This document shows positions 7,830 to 16,342 of a stretch of 64,000 bases of DNA, in pieces. Below the pieces are notes generated by a model. The model did not search any database. It was not told the origin of the DNA and worked only from the letters and a program-made list of their open reading frames with translations. Position numbers and translations under genes: made by a program. How positions within the stretch are numbered: position 1 is the stretch's first letter; each line of letters begins with the position of its first letter. Origin of the DNA: an uncultured Lachnospiraceae bacterium (GTDB lineage Bacteria; Bacillota; Clostridia; Lachnospirales; Lachnospiraceae); NCBI GenBank assembly GCA_900546325.1, contig URCR01000006.1:1-64000 (forward strand), in the 5' to 3' direction.

Positions 7830-9278
7830 TTAAAAGTGTTTCCTCCAGAAACTCGGAGAACAAATCATGAGAAACGGGAAGATTTCAAGCCTTCCGATCA
7901 GCATATCCATTGAAAATACAATTTTGGACAGCACCGAAAAAGACTGGAAGTTTTCCACCGGACCGACTCTTGAGATTCCGGGACCTACATTGCTCAGCAT
8001 GGTCAGCACACCTGATACGGTCGTTGCAAAATCAAAATTATCGAGCGCCACAAGCAAAACAGAGATGCCAAACACAAACACATATGCACTAAAATATGCA
8101 TACACACCTTGAAGCGTCTCGCTGCTGACTTTCTTTCCATTTACTTTTACAACGTTGACCGATTTCGGATGCAGCATTCCTCTGACCTGCTTCAAAATGC
8201 TTTTCCACAGGATCAGAAATCTGGATACTTTCACTCCGCCTCCCGTAGAACCGCCACATGCACCGATGACCATAATAAGCAGCAGAATGCATTTGGAAAA
8301 TTCCGGCCACAGATTATAGTCCGCCGTGGCAAATCCTGTCGTCGTGATCACCGATGCAACCTGAAAGACAGAATATCGGAAAGCCTTTAACGGCTCTTTG
8401 TAAATTGCAAGAATATTGCACATAATGGCCAGTGTGGAAACAGCTATGATTCCCAGATAGGCTCTGACTTCTTCATTTTTCCAAACAGATTTTACATCTT
8501 TCATCAGAAGAAGAAAATACATATTAAAGTTGATACCAAATAATATCATAAAAACAGTGATGACACCGTCAATATATGCACTGTCATAGTACGCGACACT
8601 GTTGTTGTGATTCGCAAACCCTCCCGTTCCCGCGGTACTGAAGGAATGAATGATGCTGTCATACAAATTCATGCCTCCTGCCAGAAGGAAAAGGATCTCG
8701 GCAACTGTCAAGGCCAGATACATCCCATATAAGAGCTGCGCCGTCTCCCGCGCTTTCGGAACAAGTTTGTCTGCCTCCGGCCCCGGAACTTCTGCCCTCA
8801 TCAGATGCATAGAGCTTTTGTCATCCAGCGAAGTCAGCACCATGACAAACACAAGTACTCCCATACCGCCGATCCAGTGCGTCAGACATCTCCAGAAATT
8901 CATTCCATATGAAAGTGCCTCGATATCAGTCAGGATGGTAGATCCTGTCGTAGTAAATCCGGATACGGTCTCAAACAGCGCATCAATATACAACGGAATC
9001 TCTCCCGACAGGTAGAACGGAAGCGCACCAAAGACTGACCACAGGATCCAGGCAGCCGCCACGATCACAAGTCCGTCCTTCCCGTAGATTCTTCCATTGT
9101 CCGGCTTTTTTCTTCCAAATAGAAGAAAAAAAGCGCACAGTACAGCACTTGTGATCCCAAACGCTGCTATGTCCGAGGTTTCTCCGTAAAGCAGAGACAC
9201 CGCTGCCGGGATACAGAGGACAAGCGCCTCTACCCCTAACATTTTTCCTAATACATAAGCTGTCATTTTATAATTCAT
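7830..9278 (-). CDS. trkH: TrkH/KtrB-type potassium uptake channel subunit
   Basis: This 482-residue integral membrane protein forms the potassium pathway of a Trk/Ktr system. Four pore-loop segments, each with the selectivity-filter glycine, can be read: GFTTTGSTIL, FSTAGTGGFAN, VITTTGFATADY and LSNVGPGISRVGP. They alternate with paired hydrophobic helices across the whole length. A GACGGSTGGGVKVSR segment before the fourth repeat is typical of TrkH. It lies 13 nt downstream of trkA, which supplies the cytoplasmic gating ring, and the pair is followed by a terminator. Whether the partner chemistry is Trk-like or Na+-coupled Ktr-like cannot be told from sequence alone. Confidence 0.95.
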   Translation of the reverse strand: MNYKMTAYVLGKMLGVEALVLCIPAAVSLLYGETSDIAAFGITSAVLCAFFLLFGRKKPDNGRIYGKDGLVIVAAAWILWSVFGALPFYLSGEIPLYIDALFETVSGFTTTGSTILTDIEALSYGMNFWRCLTHWIGGMGVLVFVMVLTSLDDKSSMHLMRAEVPGPEADKLVPKARETAQLLYGMYLALTVAEILFLLAGGMNLYDSIIHSFSTAGTGGFANHNNSVAYYDSAYIDGVITVFMILFGINFNMYFLLLMKDVKSVWKNEEVRAYLGIIAVSTLAIMCNILAIYKEPLKAFRYSVFQVASVITTTGFATADYNLWPEFSKCILLLIMVIGACGGSTGGGVKVSRFLILWKSILKQVRGMLHPKSVNVVKVNGKKVSSETLQGVYAYFSAYVFVFGISVLLVALDNFDFATTVSGVLTMLSNVGPGISRVGPVENFQSFSVLSKIVFSMDMLIGRLEIFPFLMICSPSFWRKHF

Positions 9279-9291
9279 TTTTCTTCCACCA

Positions 9292-10650
9292 CTATACTAA
9301 AATATCGTGAAAATCCTGTACCTTGCATTTCAGTGTAATTACAATCACACTATCCCCGATCTGAAGACAGTCATCTCCCCCAGGAATGATAATCTTGCGG
9401 TTTCGCACAATACATGCGATCAGTACATCCCTCTTTGTTTCCAGATTCTTTAGCGGCACACCCACATAGGAAGTCTGCTTTTTAATAATAAATTCCAGCG
9501 CCTCTACCCGGTCGTCCACGAGGTGATACATCGCTTCAATATTGGCGCTGCGAATAGAATTCTGCCGTGCACGCACATAGCTTAAAATGGCATCTGCTGT
9601 GGCCGACTTGGTCGACACGATGCTGTTAATTCCAAATCCTGCCACCATCTCTGCCCGGGAGTCTTCATTTACTTTTGCCACGATTTTCGGAACTCCCTGC
9701 TTCTTTGCAAACAGTGCCATGATAATGTTCTCCTCATCCATTCCCGTAAGCGCAATAAAGGCATCCGCATCGCTGATTCCTTCCTCAATCAGAAGCTCAT
9801 TATCGGATCCATCTCCGTGGATGATCGTCGCTTCCGGAAGTGCCTCGCACAATCCTTCACTCTTTGAGAGATCTTTCTCAATGATCTTCACCTGCATTCC
9901 AAGCTTTGTCAGCTGCTTTGCAAGATAAAACCCGACTCTTCCCCCACCGCAGATCAGTACTTTTTTGATTTTATTCTTGCGGTTTCCGATTTTTTTGAAG
10001 AAGATCTCCATCTCCCGGTGGGATGCTGCTATGTGCAGCTTGTCCCCCGGCTGCAAAACAAATTCCCCATCCGGAATATAGACTTGTTTTCCTCTCTGGA
10101 CCGCACAGATCAAAACTTTGATTTTATATTTCTTATAGAAATCTGCCAGCGATATTCCTGCAATGGGACTTTCCTGCTGAAGCGGAAATTCCACAAGCTC
10201 CACGCTTCCCTTCGCAAAAGTCTCCACCTTGCCCGCAACCGGAAAAATCAATACCCTTGAAATCTCATTTGCAACCGTCAGCTCGGGATTTACCGCCATA
10301 CTCAAATGCAGATCTTCCTTCAAAATATCCAGTTGCTGCAGATAGACCGGATTTCTCACACGGGCAATCGTATGTCTGGCTCCCAGCCTTCTCGCGATCA
10401 GGCAGCTTAACATATTCAGTTCATCCGTGGACGCACAGGCAATCACCAGATCTGCGTGCGGAACATCTGCCTGCTTCTGAACCTCTGCACTAACTCCGTC
10501 TCCGGTGATGCAGAAAATATCCAGCTTGTTGATCGTCTCCTTTAGCTTCCCCTCATTCGGATCGATCAAAACGATGTCATAATTTTCTTCGGAGAGTTGT
10601 TTCGCCAGCTTAAAGCCCACTTTCCCGTCTCCTATAATTACAATTTTCAT
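9292..10650 (-). CDS. trkA: TrkA potassium channel NAD-binding regulatory subunit
   Basis: The cytoplasmic 452-residue protein has the tandem RCK-N/RCK-C architecture of TrkA. The first Rossmann motif reads IGDGKVGFKLAKQL at residues 5-18. The second, CGGGRVGFYLAKQL, lies near residue 230. Each is followed by a beta-rich RCK-C domain ending in residues such as LQPGDKLHIAA and LQIGDSVIVITL. In the family it forms a ring that binds NAD(H) or ATP and gates the membrane subunit. The ATG at 10650 is preferred over an upstream ATG at 10671 because AGAGGA lies at proper distance. It is the first gene of the trkA-trkH operon, under a promoter with a palindrome. Confidence 0.95.
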   Translation of the reverse strand: MKIVIIGDGKVGFKLAKQLSEENYDIVLIDPNEGKLKETINKLDIFCITGDGVSAEVQKQADVPHADLVIACASTDELNMLSCLIARRLGARHTIARVRNPVYLQQLDILKEDLHLSMAVNPELTVANEISRVLIFPVAGKVETFAKGSVELVEFPLQQESPIAGISLADFYKKYKIKVLICAVQRGKQVYIPDGEFVLQPGDKLHIAASHREMEIFFKKIGNRKNKIKKVLICGGGRVGFYLAKQLTKLGMQVKIIEKDLSKSEGLCEALPEATIIHGDGSDNELLIEEGISDADAFIALTGMDEENIIMALFAKKQGVPKIVAKVNEDSRAEMVAGFGINSIVSTKSATADAILSYVRARQNSIRSANIEAMYHLVDDRVEALEFIIKKQTSYVGVPLKNLETKRDVLIACIVRNRKIIIPGGDDCLQIGDSVIVITLKCKVQDFHDILV

Positions 10651-10726
10651 CGCATTTTCCTCTTTTCTCACATTACTTTTCCATTTTGTAAATCACTCAT
10701 TCTCTAAACCGATAATCAGCATGCAA

Positions 10727-10754
10727 ATTATAACACTTTCTATTAGAAAGTCAA
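10727..10754 (-). promoter_or_regulatory. trkAH promoter with palindromic operator in the spacer
   Basis: On the minus strand TTGACT (10749-10754), a 16-nt spacer and a perfect TATAAT (10727-10732) form a strong promoter. A perfect 17-bp palindrome, ACTTTCT-ATT-AGAAAGT at 10735-10751, fills the space between the boxes and touches the -35, a placement typical of repressor operators. No candidate regulator is adjacent. Confidence 0.75.
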
Positions 10755-10852
10755 GGAAAATCTTTATGTAATTTTAACGCATTTTTATATATTTTTACGT
10801 TGTTTTAATATTTTCTTTTCACATGCATCTGATTCCGGAATCAGGGTGCACA

Positions 10853-10912
10853 AAAAGGCAGAGAACCCACTAATAGCTTCTGCTATTTCAGATTCCCTGC
10901 CTTTTTCTATGA
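10853..10912 (-). terminator. Terminator of the EF-G paralogue gene
   Basis: A long imperfect hairpin joins AAAAAGGCAGGGAATC with its complement near 10853-10875, with TAGCTTCTGCTA at the tip. It ends in TTTTTGTG on the minus strand, 70 nt after the stop at 10981. Confidence 0.75.
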
Positions 10913-10980
10913 TCCTTTTATGGTTTCACATCTCTTTCTACGAATCTCTGATTCTACCGGCTTTCGCTTCGGCATACCGC

Positions 10981-13056
10981 CTACTCTTCTGCCGCGCGCT
11001 TTGCAATCTCTTTCTCCTGAATATCGGACGGCGCCTGCTCATATCTTGCAAATTCATACTCATAAGTTCCCCGCCCTCCGGTCATAGAGCGAAGCACTGT
11101 ACAGTATCCGAACACTCCGGTCATCGGAATATCTGCTTCAATGATCTGTTTTCCGCCTTGAACCGGTGTCATTCCAAGTACACGGCCACGGCGCTTGTTC
11201 AGATCACCCATGACATCTCCGGTATATTCATCCGGAACTGTGACTTTCAGTGTCGCAATAGGCTCTAAGAGAACCGGGGAAGCCTCCATGATTCCTTTCT
11301 TAAACGCCTGCATGGTCGCAGTCTTGAATGCCATCTCAGAAGAATCCACCGGATGATAAGATCCATCATACAACGTTGCCTTCACACCGACTACCGGATA
11401 GCCTGCAAGCGGTCCCTTTCCTACAGATTCCTGAAGACCTTTTTCTACTGCCGGGAAATAGTTCTTCGGAACTGCGCCTCCTACGACTGTCTCTTCAAAA
11501 ATATACGGTGTCTCCAGATCCCCTGACGGTTCAAACTTCATCTTGACATGACCATACTGTCCATGTCCGCCGGACTGTTTCTTATATTTTGTATCGACAT
11601 CCGAAATCTTGCGGATCGTCTCACGAAATGCAACCTTCGGTGTCTCCAGTGTGACATCCACTTTGTAGCGGTTTGCGAGTTCACTTACGATGATCTCAAG
11701 GTGCTGCTCTCCCATACCGTAGAGAAGCGTCTGATGATTTTCACTGTCATTGACTACTCTGACCGTGACATCTTCTGCCATGATCTTCGCCAGTGCCTGG
11801 GATACTTTGTCTTCATCCCCTTTTGATTTTACAACGCATTTCATATATGTATACGGAACGGAATGGTCAGTCTTTGGATACACGACCTGTGTATTCTTTG
11901 TGGCAAGTGTATCGCCGGTTCTTGTCGTTCCCAGTTTTGCGATCGCACCGATGTCTCCCGCATGCAGTTCCTGCACTTCGACCGGCTTATTTCCCTGCAT
12001 CGTATATAATTTGCCCGGTTTTTCTTCTGCATCTGTACTTGTGTTGTACAGAACATCATCTCCCTTTAAGACACCGGAACATACTTTGACAAATGAATAT
12101 TTTCCAATGAACGGATCCACCATTGTCTTGAAGACATAGGCAGTCTTCGCCTTTGCAAAGTCATAATTTGCTTCGTAAATCGCCTTTGTCGTGCGGTTAA
12201 ATCCGACACATTCTCTCTTATCCGGACTTGGGAAGAATCTTACAATATCTGACAGCAGATTGGCAACTCCCTGTGCCATCGTATTCGATCCCATTCCAAC
12301 CGGCACGATACTGCCGTCCATCACATTGACTCTGAGTGCAGAGCGGATCTCTTCCACTGAGAACTCTTCTCCGGCAAAATAACGTTCCATCAGATCTTCG
12401 CTTGTCTCAGCGACTGTCTCCAGCAATGTATCTCTGTATATTTTAAGGTTCGGCATACAATAATCCGGAATCTCACATTCTTCTCTCTGTCCGATGCCCG
12501 TATATCTTCTGGCTGCATTCTTGATGACATTGACATAACCTACCAGCTGTTCGTTCTCTCTGATTGGCTGGAAATGTGGCGCGATGACCTTTCCATATCT
12601 CGCTGTCAGCTCTTCCACAACATTACGGAAACTTGCATCGTCCATATCCATCTCTGTCACATAGATCATACGAGGCAGGTTATACTTATCACAGAGCTCC
12701 CATGCCTTCTCTGTTCCGACTTCCACACCTGCTTTTCCCGATACAACGATGACTGCCGCATCTGCTGCGCTGACCGCCTCTTCTACTTCCCCGACAAAAT
12801 CGAAGTAACCCGGCGTATCAAGCACATTGATCTTCGCTTTTTCCCACTCGATCGGATATAACGTCGTATGGATCGAAAATTCTCTCTTCTGCTCTTCTTT
12901 ATCGAAATCACTGAGCGTATTATGATCGGAAATCTTTCCCATACGGCCAGTCACTCCTGATACGAAAGCCATCGCTTCTACTAAGCTTGTTTTTCCGCTG
13001 CCGCCATGTCCAAGTAACACGACATTTCTAATTTCATCCGTTCTGTAAACCTTCAT
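10981..13056 (-). CDS. Elongation factor G paralogue (EF-G-like GTPase)
   Basis: The 691-residue protein has the full five-domain EF-G layout: a GTPase domain with G1 GHGGSGKTSLVEA (residues 16-28) and G3 DTPGYFDF (near 80), an EF-Tu-like domain II, then domains III, IV (GHGQYGHVKMKFEP; SYHPVDSSEMAF) and V (GDVMGDLNKRRGRV). The G4 motif, normally NKMD, reads TEMD here (IYVTEMDMDD, near residue 138), as in secondary EF-G copies and unlike the ribosomal-protein-operon fusA. It is not a tetracycline-protection protein by any motif I can see. The ATG at 13056 was chosen for its AGAAGGAGG site. It is a single gene with its own promoter and terminator. Its exact role (translocation under stress, ribosome recycling or other) is unknown. 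Confidence 0.88.
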   Translation of the reverse strand: MKVYRTDEIRNVVLLGHGGSGKTSLVEAMAFVSGVTGRMGKISDHNTLSDFDKEEQKREFSIHTTLYPIEWEKAKINVLDTPGYFDFVGEVEEAVSAADAAVIVVSGKAGVEVGTEKAWELCDKYNLPRMIYVTEMDMDDASFRNVVEELTARYGKVIAPHFQPIRENEQLVGYVNVIKNAARRYTGIGQREECEIPDYCMPNLKIYRDTLLETVAETSEDLMERYFAGEEFSVEEIRSALRVNVMDGSIVPVGMGSNTMAQGVANLLSDIVRFFPSPDKRECVGFNRTTKAIYEANYDFAKAKTAYVFKTMVDPFIGKYSFVKVCSGVLKGDDVLYNTSTDAEEKPGKLYTMQGNKPVEVQELHAGDIGAIAKLGTTRTGDTLATKNTQVVYPKTDHSVPYTYMKCVVKSKGDEDKVSQALAKIMAEDVTVRVVNDSENHQTLLYGMGEQHLEIIVSELANRYKVDVTLETPKVAFRETIRKISDVDTKYKKQSGGHGQYGHVKMKFEPSGDLETPYIFEETVVGGAVPKNYFPAVEKGLQESVGKGPLAGYPVVGVKATLYDGSYHPVDSSEMAFKTATMQAFKKGIMEASPVLLEPIATLKVTVPDEYTGDVMGDLNKRRGRVLGMTPVQGGKQIIEADIPMTGVFGYCTVLRSMTGGRGTYEYEFARYEQAPSDIQEKEIAKRAAEE

Positions 13057-13094
13057 ATTGCTGCCTCCTTCTAGCACGTTTTTGTCATGTGTAT

Positions 13095-13123
13095 ATTGTA
13101 CTAAAAAAAATCGCAAATTACAA
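13095..13123 (-). promoter_or_regulatory. Promoter of the EF-G paralogue
   Basis: On the minus strand TTGTAA (13118-13123), a 17-nt T-rich spacer and TACAAT (13095-13100) lie about 40 nt upstream of the ATG at 13056. Confidence 0.65.
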
Positions 13124-13257
13124 CTCTTTTATCTAATTTATACAAATTTTATGCAATATTTTTATTTTACACTTTGCTGCTTTCTCCCGGTATACTGCCT
13201 CACTTCCCTCCGGCAAAACACTTTTTATTTGCTTTTTCACTTTAAAGCATCATAGCT

Positions 13258-13286
13258 TTGACAAATGCAAAAAAATGGCTTACAAT
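13258..13286 (+). promoter_or_regulatory. Promoter of the tyrA operon
   Basis: A consensus TTGACA (13258-13263), a 17-nt spacer and TACAAT (13281-13286) precede tyrA by about 50 nt. It is divergent from the EF-G promoter. No leader peptide, T-box or attenuator is visible in the short 5' region. Confidence 0.75.
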
Positions 13287-13337
13287 ACTCTATATAAAAT
13301 TTTCTGATTTATGCAAACTGGAAGGACATTATAAAAT

Positions 13338-14432
13338 ATGAAAGAAAAAATTGGTTTTATCGGACTTGGACTGATCGGAGGATCTATTGCAAAAGCTATC
13401 CGGCAATATTATCCGGATTTTGAGCTGGTCGCGTTTGACAAGCAGAAAGAAACGCTTGCCTTTGCCGCTCAGGAAGGCGTCATCGACACTGCCTGCTCTG
13501 CCATCAACGACAGTTTCTGCAACTGTTCGTATCTGTTTCTCTGCGCTCCTGTCGCCTACAACAACGCCTGTCTGGCACAGATAAAGGAATACCTTCATGA
13601 CGACTGTATTCTGACAGATGTGGGCAGTGTGAAAAGTTCTATCCACGAGGCAGTCAGCAGTCTCGGTCTGGAAAAATATTTTATCGGAGGACATCCGATG
13701 GCAGGTTCTGAAAAAACCGGATTTGCAAATGCGAAAGCGCTTCTGATTGAAAACGCGTATTTCGTCCTGACTCCGTCAGAGAAGGTTCCCCAGAAGAAGG
13801 TGGAAGCCTACAAGAATTTTATCGCCTCGCTCAAAGCACTCCCAATCATTATGGATGCAGAAGAGCACGATTTTGTCACCGGAACGATCAGCCATCTGCC
13901 CCACATCATTGCGTCCAGCCTTGTGAACTTTGTAGAACAGACGGACACAGACAAAGAACAGATGAAACTGCTTGCCGCCGGAGGATTTAAGGATATCACG
14001 CGGATCGCCTCCTCCTCCCCTACCATGTGGCAACACATCTGTCTGAAAAATCACAGACAGATTTCGGAGATTCTAGGTGCCTATATCGATCTTCTTATCG
14101 AGGCGAAGCAGTCTGTCGACACCTGCAGTTCCGGTCAGCTTTATGATTTCTTTGACCGCGCAAAAAATTATCGGGATTCCATCCCTGACAGTTCTTTCGG
14201 ATGCATAAAGAAAGAGTTTGTCATCTATTGCGATATCATTGACGAGGCAGGCGGAATTGCGACGATCGCAACGATTCTCGCCTCCAATCATATCAGCATT
14301 AAAAATATCGGAATCATTCACAACCGGGAGTTTGAAGAAGGTGTGCTTCGGATTGAATTTTACGAGGAGCTTTCTTCCCAGAAGGCAGCGAAGCTTCTTC
14401 AGAAATACCGTTATATTGTATACGAAAGATAA
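13338..14432 (+). CDS. tyrA: Prephenate dehydrogenase with C-terminal ACT-like domain
   Basis: This enzyme oxidises and decarboxylates prephenate to 4-hydroxyphenylpyruvate in tyrosine synthesis. The N-terminus has the NAD-binding fingerprint IGLGLIGGSIAKAI (residues 6-19). The catalytic core follows with GGHPMAGSEKTGFANA near residue 117 and TISHLPHIIASSLV near residue 185, where the histidines fit the family active site. The last 75 residues (CDIIDEAGGIATIATILA and on) fit an ACT regulatory domain, suggesting tyrosine feedback. The 364-residue length fits monofunctional TyrA plus ACT. It is the first gene of an operon with aroA, which catalyses an earlier step of the same shikimate-derived pathway, 92 nt downstream. 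Confidence 0.93.
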   Translation: MKEKIGFIGLGLIGGSIAKAIRQYYPDFELVAFDKQKETLAFAAQEGVIDTACSAINDSFCNCSYLFLCAPVAYNNACLAQIKEYLHDDCILTDVGSVKSSIHEAVSSLGLEKYFIGGHPMAGSEKTGFANAKALLIENAYFVLTPSEKVPQKKVEAYKNFIASLKALPIIMDAEEHDFVTGTISHLPHIIASSLVNFVEQTDTDKEQMKLLAAGGFKDITRIASSSPTMWQHICLKNHRQISEILGAYIDLLIEAKQSVDTCSSGQLYDFFDRAKNYRDSIPDSSFGCIKKEFVIYCDIIDEAGGIATIATILASNHISIKNIGIIHNREFEEGVLRIEFYEELSSQKAAKLLQKYRYIVYER

Positions 14433-14524
14433 CACTCTGTATTCTGGACATTGGCTGCTAAAATTTTCATCCAGAATAACTATGTCAAATTTTTTTTAAA
14501 AACTGATTTCAGAAAGGATTTACA

Positions 14525-15820
14525 ATGAAACTTACATCTACAACGAAACTACGGGGAACCGTGACTGTTCCGGGAGATAAATCCATCTCTCACCGCGCCG
14601 TGATGTTTGGGGCACTCGCAGACGGACTGACGGAGATCCACGGATTTCTCCGGGGTGCAGACTGCCTTGCCACCATCGACTGTTTTGAACGAATGGGAAT
14701 CCACATTGAAACTCAGGAGGATACCGTGCTTGTTCACGGAAAAGGACTTCACGGTCTTCGCCGTCCTTCCTCCTCTTTAGATACCAGGAACAGTGGAACG
14801 ACAACAAGACTGATCTCCGGCATTCTTGCCGGGCAGCCTTTTGAGACAACAATCTCCGGGGATGCCTCCCTCAACGCAAGACCGATGGGACGAATCATCA
14901 CACCGCTCTCCATGATGGGAGCAGAGATCACAAGTCTTTCCGGTAATGGATGTGCCCCGCTCCGGATTCGCCCGGCAGATTTGCATGGAATTTCTTATTC
15001 TTCTAACATTGCTTCCGCCCAGGTGAAATCTGCCATCCTGCTGGCAGGACTGTACGCGGACAGCGAGACCTCCGTGACAGAACCGGAACTGTCCCGCGAT
15101 CATACGGAACGGCTGCTGCGGTCATTCGGAGCTGATCTTACAAGCATAAAAAATGGATCCGGCGCGGTTGCCGTAATCCGGCCGTGCAGCGAACTCTTCG
15201 GTCAGAAGATTTTCGTGCCCGGCGACATTTCTTCCGCCGCTTATTTTATCGCCGCCGGACTGCTTGTCCCTCACTCTGAGATTGTGGTCAAAAACGTCGG
15301 GATCAACCCGACCCGCGCCGGGATCTTATCTGTCTGTGAGGCCATGGGCGCAGATATCACATATCTTTCCAGAACAAATGACGGCGGAGAACCTACTGCA
15401 GATCTTCTTATCCGCACAAGCAGCCTGCACGGCACGATCATCGAAGGCGCTCTGATTCCGACACTGATCGACGAGATCCCGATGATTGCCGTTCTTGCCG
15501 CCTGCGCGGACGGTACAACGATCATCCGGGATGCCGCAGAACTGAAAGTCAAGGAGACAAACCGGATCGATACCGTGACAGAAAATCTAAAGAGAATGGG
15601 AGCAGATATCACGCCGACTGACGACGGCATGATCATCCGGGGAAAAACACCGCTTCACGGCGCTGTGATAGACAGTTATTTCGATCACCGGATTGCCATG
15701 GCATTTTCCATCGCCGCGTTAATCGCAGACGGAACAACGACAATCCAAAACAGCTCCTGTGTAGATGTCTCCTATCCGGATTTTTACAGAACACTTCATC
15801 GTTTAAGAGAGGAAAACTAA
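14525..15820 (+). CDS. aroA: 3-phosphoshikimate 1-carboxyvinyltransferase (EPSP synthase)
   Basis: The enzyme transfers enolpyruvate from PEP to shikimate 3-phosphate. The 431-residue length is typical. Motifs seen are PGDKSISHRAVMFGAL at residues 17-32, LDTRNSGTTTRLISG near 85-99, the VPGDISSAAYFIAA segment near 234, and LKVKETNRID near 340. The start has an AGAAAGGA site. It lies between tyrA and a dCMP deaminase gene, whose start codon follows 1 nt after the aroA stop, so the genes are very likely co-transcribed and translationally linked. The first signature fits the bacterial family; glyphosate class was not determined. Confidence 0.96.
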   Translation: MKLTSTTKLRGTVTVPGDKSISHRAVMFGALADGLTEIHGFLRGADCLATIDCFERMGIHIETQEDTVLVHGKGLHGLRRPSSSLDTRNSGTTTRLISGILAGQPFETTISGDASLNARPMGRIITPLSMMGAEITSLSGNGCAPLRIRPADLHGISYSSNIASAQVKSAILLAGLYADSETSVTEPELSRDHTERLLRSFGADLTSIKNGSGAVAVIRPCSELFGQKIFVPGDISSAAYFIAAGLLVPHSEIVVKNVGINPTRAGILSVCEAMGADITYLSRTNDGGEPTADLLIRTSSLHGTIIEGALIPTLIDEIPMIAVLAACADGTTIIRDAAELKVKETNRIDTVTENLKRMGADITPTDDGMIIRGKTPLHGAVIDSYFDHRIAMAFSIAALIADGTTTIQNSSCVDVSYPDFYRTLHRLREEN

Positions 15821-15821
15821 T

Positions 15822-16307
15822 ATGAGACGTGATAAAATCAATTACTACTTAGACCTTGCAGAAATGGTTTCCCAGCGCTGCACCTGCCTGCGGAAACACT
15901 ACGGTGCAGTCATCGTCAAAAACGACGAGGTCATCTCCACCGGATATGCCGGTGCTCCCCGCGGCCGGAAAAACTGCACGGATATCAACATGTGCATCCG
16001 TGAAAAACTGAAAATCCCAAGAGGAGAGCGTTATGAGCTGTGCCGCAGTGTGCATGCGGAGGCAAATGCGATCATCAGCGCCTCCCGTGACAAAATGATC
16101 GGAAGTTCTTTGTACCTTACTGGAATCGACATGAAGACGAACGACTATGTGGAAAATTCCAACAGCTGTTCCATGTGCAAAAAAATGATTATCAATGCCG
16201 GAATTGAAAAAGTATACATCCGTGACACAAAAGATGACTACCGGGTCATTGACGTGGAAGAATGGATTGAACAGGATGAATCTTTAGACGGCTCCTACGG
16301 ATACTAA
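15822..16307 (+). CDS. dCMP deaminase (ComEB-like)
   Basis: This 161-residue zinc hydrolase belongs to the cytidine/deoxycytidylate deaminase family and should convert dCMP to dUMP for dTTP synthesis. The zinc site is clear: HAEANAII (near residue 71) supplies the His and catalytic Glu, and SCSMCKKMIINAG (near 114) supplies the two Cys. An N-terminal segment with GAVIVKNDEVISTGYAGAPRG matches the substrate-binding part of dCMP deaminases. The ATG overlaps the end region of aroA with a GAGGAAA site inside that gene. Its place inside an aromatic amino acid operon is not functionally obvious. Confidence 0.92.
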   Translation: MRRDKINYYLDLAEMVSQRCTCLRKHYGAVIVKNDEVISTGYAGAPRGRKNCTDINMCIREKLKIPRGERYELCRSVHAEANAIISASRDKMIGSSLYLTGIDMKTNDYVENSNSCSMCKKMIINAGIEKVYIRDTKDDYRVIDVEEWIEQDESLDGSYGY

Positions 16308-16342
16308 TATTTACCGGAATCAGGAAAGAAGGTGTTTATTCT

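Noticed and set aside
7714..7863. N-terminal extension of the membrane protein gene overlapping trkH
   Set aside because: The extension crosses a terminator and lacks a ribosome binding site, while ATG 7713 has GGAGG at proper distance.
10981..13056. Tetracycline ribosomal protection protein
   Set aside because: Overall domain pattern and the G4 change fit secondary EF-G copies; there is no mobile context and I see no Tet(M)-type signature.
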